64,000 nt of DNA from Clytia hemisphaerica (lineage: Eukaryota > Cnidaria > Hydrozoa > Leptothecata > Clytiidae): positions 1,295,309 to 1,359,308 of the forward strand of contig CACVBU010001205.1 of the NCBI GenBank assembly GCA_902728285.1, written 5' to 3'. The notes below the pieces were generated by a model that was given only the letters and a program-made list of their open reading frames with translations, was not told where the DNA came from and did not search any database. Position numbers and translations under genes: made by a program. Of the stretch, positions 1-8,600 are shown in pieces. Position 1 is the first letter of the stretch, and each line of letters begins with the position of its first letter.

Positions 1-292
1 GAGACCAAATCAAACCACAAAAACCGAGACAAAAACTATTATTCTCCCCAATTAGATATTGTTTTAAGGTGTTTTGAGGGTGTAAAAAGTGAAAAAATTT
101 CTTCGTCGCGCAACCATGGTGGGCGATATTTTTTTCAAAGATGTTGGCCCCCTCACTCAAAATGGCTCGCCGGGGCCCATCATGGGACTCGGTCCGAGTT
201 TGGGTCAAAAGGGCTTTCTTTTTAACTGTTCAGTGGGTTCATGATTTGTTATGTTTTCTTCCATAATTGTGGAAGTGATGTAACTTTGCAAA

Positions 293-390
293 ATGAAAAA
301 TCTCTTATTCTCAATTTCTTTATGTTTCAGTATCGCAATCAGTTCAAGAAAAGACGAAGAAAAATGGGTGGACATCAAGAACGAATTTAG
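293..390 (+). CDS. Putative signal-peptide first exon
   Basis: An ATG at 293 opens 32 codons ending at a good donor (GTAAGA at 391). The peptide has a basic start (MK), a hydrophobic core of about 15 residues, then a charged stretch rich in K, D and E, which is the shape of a cleaved signal peptide followed by a propeptide. It could be the 5' exon of the ShK gene downstream. However, it ends in phase 2 whereas the first ShK exon (2498) needs phase 1, so at least one more exon would have to lie between them. I could not identify that exon. It may instead belong to another secreted protein or be a chance frame. Confidence 0.4.
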
Positions 391-1659
391 GTAAGATAAA
401 AAATGATCTTTCACTTATTCACAAGCAAGGTAAATAATAAACAAATATTGAATTTTTGGTCCCACGAAGATCGAATTAGAGAGGGTCAATTGTATATTCC
501 TTCCCTCCATGCCAGTGTGTATAGCTATTTACTTTGGATGAGTCTCCATAACTCAAACCTCTGTAACTCGACAATTTTCTTAATTTTTCTGGTCCCTTTA
601 TACCCTTAGGGTGACAAGTCTCTATAACTCGAACGTCTTCCAGTTGAAAAATATTTATTGTATCTTTTTGAATAAATGCTTTACAATTGATATAAAATTA
701 TATAACATTTCCCTCACACGCTAATTTTCAACAACTTCTTTAAATCACGTGTTCACTCAGTTTTCTATCTTTGACTGACTTACATAGCCTAGCAACAACT
801 GTTTTCTTTCTTGTTGTCCGTACTACAACCCGTCTGTTTTGTGTTGACGTAATATCTGAATCCCTTGCGCCGCCATCAACAACATCACTGCTGAAGTCAT
901 CAAAATCGTTTGCGTGCAAAAATGTTTCCCTTCGCTCCTCGATCACAGATTTTTAGTGATAATCAATGCTCGAATATACCGTAACTCACAATTATTGTTG
1001 CTATCAAATTCAATACTTCGCCTGTATACAGGAATCATTTTAATTCTCATGCTCCACGGGCGTAAGCACACAAAAAGCCCTTTTGCAGAATCCCTCTCTC
1101 TCTAATTATAAATCTTGGTTAACCAGCTAACTTATAACACTGAATGATAAACTGTTAAAGGAGTGTTTTTTCATTAGAATGTTCGACTTCAAAATCCAAA
1201 TGTTTTGAAAGAGGAAGTACTTGTTTTGGTTGAATTTTATTCAATAATAATCCACAATTTTCAGCAAAAACATTAAACTTTTGGAAACTCTGGTCTACGA
1301 AAGTATTACAAAAACATATCTCCACTTTACAGAAATTGAAAAAACATACCCCCAAAGTCGAGACACATACGTTCCACAAGTCAATGAAAGTCCAAAAAAA
1401 TCCGTCTGGAACACTTGGAATTGACCTTTTGAAAAGCTTTTTGAATGTACCAAAAATCTTTGTCTAGAGTAACGCTAGGACGTTGAGGTTTGAAGCTTAG
1501 CCTTAAGTAAATGATTTATTCTTGAAAACATCCTCATTTTTTCCTTAATTATTTTGGGTGTTGGGTTAAATCATAAAAGGGTTTAAAGTCTGTCTCAAAA
1601 TTTTGAGACAGACTTTAGTAAATATCATTCATAAATATCATCACTGCTATACTATCAAG
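391..1659. other. Non-coding stretch with a pogo/Tigger-like remnant
   Basis: Apart from the transposon remnant at about 535-950, I see no coding exon here. The open frame at 1155-1379 (-) has no recognisable domain. Confidence 0.4.
535..950 (-). mobile_element. Possible pogo/Tigger-type transposon 3' end
   Basis: The motif AGTCTCCATAACTC at 535-560 and again near 612-637 (CTCTATAACTCGAACGTC) matches the style of pogo/Tigger terminal repeats and recurs at about 10520. On the minus strand a hydrophilic frame with an acidic patch (740-946) ends just before these motifs, as the C-terminal end of a Tigger transposase would. No DDE catalytic motif is in view, so this is a fragment at best. Confidence 0.3.
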
Positions 1660-1877
1660 CGTCCGTTTAAAAAACGGAGAATTTTCGAATTTGAATACTT
1701 ATTTCTTCCATTATGGAAGGGTTGTTGAAAAAATTAGGTATTACCTTTACACATTTCACAAGTTTTTGAGCAATATTGCTTCATGTAAGCCTTGTATGTT
1801 TTACAAAAACCTCTCTTCTTCATTGTGTCACAACCGCTCTTCCGTTGGTCTTTACAATCTGTAGAGAGAAAAATGAA
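1660..1877 (-). repeat. Left arm of inverted duplication carrying a ShK exon
   Basis: The reverse complement of this stretch is nearly identical to 2910-3119. The copied block contains a splice acceptor, a complete ShK exon, a donor and about 80 bp of downstream intron. Within the exon I see one base difference (a TGT versus TGC cysteine codon). The spacer between the arms is about 1.03 kb and holds another ShK exon (2498-2626). Confidence 0.85.
1745..1858 (-). pseudogene. Inverted copy of a ShK-domain exon
   Basis: On the minus strand this 114-bp unit has an AG acceptor at 1859-1860, six cysteines in ShK spacing, and a GT donor at 1743-1744. It encodes the same residues as the exon at 2925-3038 on the plus strand. 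Because it points the opposite way to the other ShK exons it cannot be spliced into that mRNA. It is either a dead duplicate or part of an unseen antisense gene. The near-absence of divergence points to a recent duplication or to gene conversion. Confidence 0.7.
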
Positions 1878-2497
1878 TCGATGAAGGATTTGTTCCCATT
1901 CAAAACATAATGCACTTACCATAAGTGACTAGATTTGAAATAACCAGAGTTGAATGACGTCAGACTGATATCTATAAGTCCCAGGGTACTTAGGCAAAAA
2001 TTGGTGCTGGGTAAGGACGGTAAGGGTCGGTTTTTCACCCTTCAAAGTCTCTTTAAGGGTCGGTTTTCGGAGGTCCCGTCCGCATATACACCTCATCCGC
2101 CAACCCTAGTACACCCCACCGCCTTTAAGTATGTTTCAATATAATGACTTCAGAGATTCGACTCTATTCGACCTTAAAGGGATTATACGGTGTTATATAC
2201 ACCCGACTCGTCTGAAACTGATGTCAGCAAAATTTTAATAAAAGAGTCCTTTCAAATTTGTAAATAAAAGGAAGAAAAAAATCTTGCTCCACATTTTTCT
2301 TTATTCATTACAAAAGATTCTATTTATTTCAATCTGCTGAATCAACATACATTTTAACTATGTAAAAGGTCAATGGCTTTAACAAACTAGAACCAAAAAT
2401 CCTTTTCATGAAGCTTTTAAACAAAAGGGTTGACAAAATACCCTCTCAATAGCAGTAACAAAAAATTCCCCACTTATTCTACACATATTTTTAACAG
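1878..2497. other. No gene seen
   Basis: No exon with conserved features is visible. Near 2010-2070 there is a twice-repeated AAGGGTCGGTTTT motif. Confidence 0.4.
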
Positions 2498-2626
2498 TTT
2501 GTGAAGATCATCCAACCAGATGCGACTTTTATTGGTCACGTGGTTGGTACACGTGCAATGTTGGAGGTGCATTATGGGAAAATTGTCCGAAAAGTTGTGG
2601 ATTCTGTGGAGATAAGAATGCACCAG
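2498..2626 (+). CDS. ShK-domain exon 1
   Basis: The acceptor is TTTTTAACAG at 2488-2497 and the donor is GTAAGT at 2627. The exon carries 42 full codons with six cysteines in ShK order, ending in a CxxC-type pair followed by an acidic GDK tail. It is symmetrical (phase 1-1). It lies in the spacer between the two arms of the inverted duplication. Confidence 0.75.
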
Positions 2627-5600
2627 GTAAGTACGGAGCTCACAACCCAAAAATAAATATTTTGGATTTTGACAGCCGATTAAACTCAAGATGTTTTGTA
2701 AACTATCATTGCTTCCCAGCGTTGTTTCAACGTTTATCTAACGTCCACAACGTCCATATAACGTTAGAAGGACGTTAAAACAACGTTGTGTGCCTGCTGG
2801 GTTGGCACTTTTTGGCACTTAAAAGACGCAAAATTATGAGATAGTTGCCTCCGAAACGCAACACTCGCGCAATTGAGTTAACCCAAAAACTTGGAGCAAT
2901 AACTTTTCATTTTTCTCTCTACAGATTGCAAAGACCAACGGAAGAGCGGTTGTGACACAATGAAGAAGAGAGGTTTTTGTAAAACATACAAGGCTTACAT
3001 GAAGCAATATTGCTCAAAAACTTGTGAAATGTGTAAAGGTAATAATTTGTTCAACAACCCTTCCATAATGGAAGAAATAAGTATTCAAATTCGAAAATTC
3101 TCCGTTTTTTAAACGGACGTTTGAGACAGGGCACCCCTGTGTCACAGACCCGTTAGGTCCCAGCCCCATCGGAAAATGAAGCAAAAAGTTTCGTCCCCGG
3201 TGGGGAAATACCCTTGAATTTCAGCCCCACTGGGAAATTGACTTTGATTTCATCCCACTCGAAATTCCATGTTTAAAAATGACACTACAAACCCACTGGG
3301 TTTTTTAACCTTGGAACAAAAGAATTTCTATTTCCATTGGAATTTCAATTGGAATTTTTATCCCCACGAGGAAAGAAGTTCCACCGGGGCTGTGAAACAG
3401 TGGTGTGACAGAATATAGCAGTGCCGTAGCAACTGATTTTTTTCAAAAATGGTCATTTTGCAAAATGCAAAGTTTTTAAACACATCTTATGTTTGATCAA
3501 AGATTGATTTTTATTGGCCCAGCTAGCTTTAGCGTACTGGGCCTTTCATTAGCATTCTGCCTGGTGTCAGTGTGTAACAATTTACTAGGCGGTACGCGTT
3601 TTCAAGCACAGCACAGGCTAGTACATATTGTGAAGGATTTGATTGGCACTTAGAACATGATTGACAGAATAAAAAACAATTGAAATCGTCTTTATTGGTT
3701 AAAAACATAAAAGGAGAAAATACAATTAACTATTAAAACTATAAGAATATAACAGACGTAGAACGGTTTAAGAAAAACAATGTGATTTACACAGAAATAA
3801 CCGTAACAAACCTTCTTCTCTTTAGGAAGATGTTCTTTTAAAAAAAAGTTGTTTTTACATTTCTCTATCATGTGAACAGTTCAGTTGTTCACGTGTTAGG
3901 AAAAAAACTAACATCTGTATATAAGATTAAATATTATGAATTATTTCTCGTTGTTGTAAAAAAGAGATAGCCGAATGGTCTAAGGCGTCTATAACTTGTA
4001 TTAGGGACTCCAGGTTCAAATCCCCTCTGCTATTCAAGTCTTGTTCAGTTCATATTCTTATTCGCTGGGCCTTCATGCCCTCTGGGCTTCTTGTTTTTTT
4101 TTCAAAAGCATTTCGTTTTGAGTGTATTTTCAAGCAATCTAGAGATCAAATTTTCAAAATTTTTCAGGTGTCACTAAACTTCAGCCCCTCCCCCTAATAT
4201 GAAAATACTTCCTAAGGCACTGTATAGTAGGCATTCTCTAACGAATTTGTTATCCTTATAGATCATAGGACTAATATATAAGTAGAGGGAATTTCGTTTC
4301 AATTTTTTGACATCGTGCAAAATTTTCAGTCAAAGCACTTGTATACATCAATAAAGGAGTCCAGATTTTGAGGGTACCAATTTTTTTTCGGACACTGGCG
4401 TATTTTACAGACCAGAATAGAAAATGTCCGGAAATCACCAAAATTGCAATTTTTCAAAAACTTCATCAGTTTTGAAAAACATTACATGTCTGTGATTTAG
4501 ATTACATGTGAGGTGATTCTTCGGAATGATAAAAAGAGATTAAGAACTGTTTAATCAATTTAGTCTCTATTTCTCTTAAAATCCCTTTTTTCCCCTCTTT
4601 TTTCAGCTAATAAATTTTGTTCGCCAAAATTAATCCTCGCCAAATTTCGAAATTTTATCAAATCGCCAAAATAAATTCCGTCAAATTGCACCAAAATTGG
4701 CGAATGAGCTCATTCGCCAAAATTTCTGCTCTTAAGGTATCTTGTCTTCACCTCTCTTAGCTCAACAAAAACCAAAGATAGAGCCTGGATGCAGAGACTA
4801 TGAAGATATGTGTAACCGATGGGTCGAATTTGGGGAATGTAGAAAAAGTGCTGATGTTCGAAACTATTGTCCAAAAGCTTGTGGAATGTGTGGTGATAAG
4901 ATGTCTACAAAAATACCACCAAAGTTGGGTAAGTACAAGTTTTATCAAGCAGCCTCAATGTTTCTTAAGAAATCGACATTTTGAGCCTGAAATGTTTCTT
5001 ACATGTTTCTAAACTTTGTCAACCTGAAAGGACGCATGTCGATAATACAATAGTCTAATAGAGTAATCTACGGTACTTTCCTATCTTCTATATTGATTTT
5101 CTGACTTTCTTAAGTGTTTTTAACTGTTATGTAAGTATTTTTCTGGAACTTTGCCTTGATTGGAAGGTTCGAATTAAAAATGTTATTTTCTCATTCTCAG
5201 CCTCAGCATGTTTCTTAGATGTTTCTTAGTTTTTAGGCATTCTGAGCATCATGTTTCTTAAAAGTGTGTTTCTTAAAAAAAAGTGTACACGTTTAACATT
5301 ATTTTGATCTGAAAACAACATGATGTGTTTTACTGAGCTCTAGAAATATTCTGTGCCCCTTATGTTGAGGGAGTGTGACGTCCAGGGTGGTATAAAACAT
5401 CCAGGATGTCAGTAAAATGAAGTTGAAAATCCAAGAGTTGTTAGTAAAATGAGGTTGAAAATCCAAGGGTTGTTAGTAAAATGAGGTTGAAAATCCAAGT
5501 GGTTCCTGAAAAATTGAAAAACAAATCCAGGGGTGGTCATCTTTTCTTAAAAAGTCCTCCTACATAAGGGGTACAAATTTATTTTGGAATAGCCCAATGA

Positions 5601-8600
5601 GAAAAATTGATTTTGGTGAATTTATTTCAAAAGTTCAATTTATACAGAGACGAGATCAAACTTTTTACCTAAAGTAGTCTTTCTGGTCTAAGATTTGCTG
5701 AGTTGTTTTTTTTTTTGCCCAACTTTGATATTTTGGTGCTATGCACAACAATATTTCCAGTATTTCCCAAAAAATAGAAAGAGAAAGAATCCGTTTAGAG
5801 ATTTTTTTGATGAAAAGGGGAGTTACTTATGAACAGGAGATGCCCTTTCCTCGGGCTCGTTATTTTTGAATATTTCCCCGCTATAAGGGGAAATATTAGT
5901 TAAAAAGGCATTTCTCCGATCCTTGGCTACTTACGCCCTTTTTGCGCCCTTAAAGGGGCGGCAATCCGCCACCACATTGCGAAGTTTGTTTTTGTTTTCA
6001 TTTGCCTTAGTTATTCAGACAAAATCGCACGGATTTACCTTGATGTTACGCGCATGTTTTTGAGTAATCAAGACACGAATAATTCAGATCAAAATACAAG
6101 ATGGACGAAAATTCACTCTTGGCTTTTTAAAAGTTATAACTCTTTTCTGACGAATAAAAAACATACAATTTTCATCTAATTGGCGACCAATAATTACATG
6201 AAATGTGAGGCTAACACTTCAACTGTAATCATCAGTAATTTCAAGAGTTTTTCATCATTGATTACAAAGATATCCATGGATTACCTCTTCCGAATACCAA
6301 ACCAACCAACTTAAAGATTTCAGAGACATTTGCTTGACATGAAGAAAACGCTACACCCATAACTTTGGACATTAAATGATTGGTAAAATGGTATTAACAT
6401 TCTATTGAGATGTGAAACTGGTTCAAGTTGAAGAATTGATGAGAAAAATGGGCAGTACAAGAAATATTTTTGCTTTGAAATACAAACTCTTATATGGACA
6501 ATGACCAATGTCTCTGGAACAAGTTATATGAGATTTGTTTACCGAGTGACCTCAAAACAAAGTCTTTAATTCTTGGTTCTTACATTCATGAGGTCAGAGG
6601 TTTTGTGGATTTTCTAAACTTTTGAAACTTGTGTGATTGTTTTGGTACGTGTTTTGGTTGTTTTCCTGACTAAAGACACTTTTGAATGTGTGATTGTTTT
6701 CTCTGACTAGAGATACTGTGAGCGTGTATTTAATAAACATATTGCATCTTGGGTTTTAATGCAGGAATTGTCAGTCGAACCCACTGGGTGAAAACATAAT
6801 ACGATCTGACGAAAATGCAATCTCAAAATCGTAAGGACCGCGTTCGTCTATAAGGACTGGGGATGACAACAAAGTTGCGTGATTGTGTTTATGAATAGGG
6901 CGCCGTATCAGTCTTTATCTTTCTGGCGCACAACAAGATTCTTGTTGTGAAATTTTCCGCGCCGCGGGAGGACTATTTTCCTCAGATGTATAATTTTCAA
7001 GTGCCTTCAGAGGTTTACCGTGCACGTAAGAAAATTATGAACAGCTGTTATCAGGTTACCTTCAGCTGAAACAAAATGATAGCTTTTTTCTGAGAAAGGA
7101 AGATAATTTTTTGTGCCTTCCACCACATAAATAAGTTTGTTTGATTTTTTGTCCTGTCAAAAGTCATGTGATATTTTTATCTCGATCACTCCGCCTCAAC
7201 TGGAAATTCCCCTATGCACCCTAAAAGTAATCGAGTTTTAGAAAAATAATAACAAACCGTGTTATGTGGTGGCAGATTGCCCCTTTAATAACGCCCACGC
7301 CTCTCCCGATCGATTTGTGCAGTGAGGCGGAACTCTTGTCTATAGTGTAAAACCTTTAGTCAGGATTAATCAATGTGCGATTTTTATTGAGGAAATTTAA
7401 CTCACCATGTGGTGCATGTTCTGGACTGTTTTGGTTGTCAACTCGGTCAGACAGCTTTAAAAGTGACTTTCAGGGATCTTTTTCCTAAGGATTTTTGAAA
7501 TTTTTGGATGCAATATTCTTTTTTTTTTTTTTTCTCTAAAAGTGCCATTACAGTGTGCTGGTGATTAAGGAAGCATTGATCACCAACAGTGTGAGTAAAC
7601 AACAGTGCTTGATCACTAAAGAGGTACGCGGCAAAAATATAAACCTTGTCTGCTTGAGCAGATTGATTTACATTCTCGACAAAGAGGTCGATAAAACAAA
7701 CCTTGACTGCTTGTTGAGCAGATTGATTATTTACACTCTCGACAAAGAAGTCGATAGAAAAACTATTGTCCGATATTTCGTACACGGCAAAAATATAAAC
7801 CTTGTCTGCTTGAGCAGATTCATTTACATTCTCGACAAATAAAAGAAGTCGATAGAAAAACTATTGTTCGATATTTCAGGTTGACATATATTCTTGACAA
7901 AGAGGTCGATAGAATAAAGCATCTCTTCTTAAAGAAGTCATTGCCAAAAAAATAACAAAACGGTCACAATGCAATTGTTTGACCTTTGCCTTTATGATTC
8001 CAATAAAAACTGCTGATTTGGCCTATCCCATTTGTGCTGGTTTCATTGATTTTTAACAAACTTAGCTTTACTGTTCTTTTGTTATACATTTTTTAATATA
8101 CATTATATACATATATGTATAGTCTAGAAGTATAAAACCTTCAACTACTCAAAATGGAAACAATAAATACAAAAACCCACAAAACAAAAAGACAATACAA
8201 ATACAACAAAAATCTAGAATGAACATTCACAGAAAATCAATCAGGTTGGAGTAGAAAAGGAAAATATGATGACATAGAAATCCGTCAATGTAAAACTACT
8301 TTAATGGGATAAATTTTCGCGGGGATTAATTTTCGCGGATTTCGCGGATTTGGGTGTCATCCGCGAAAATAAGTCCCATTGGAAATTTGAAAAAGGCCCA
8401 TCAGCGAAATATTTCTAAACAAAACTCAAAATATGTCAAATAAATGCTATTTGAATGGTTACTTGCATCAAAGAGGCGCAAATAATGTGTATTTGAACAA
8501 CCAATATGCATGATTTGACAGTAAAAGTCACAAAATCGAGAAAATAATGCCCCCCAATAGTGCCATCCGCGAAAATTAATCCCCGCGAAATCTTAAAATT

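Noticed and set aside
1950..2144. 64-residue plus frame considered as the missing exon between signal peptide and first ShK domain
   Set aside because: No acceptor/donor pair gives phase 2 to phase 1, and the DNA contains a repeated AAGGGTCGGTTTT motif.
7555..7842. 95-residue open frame with internal repeats
   Set aside because: It reads through an irregular DNA repeat whose opposite strand is open as well; no start context, domain or splice evidence.
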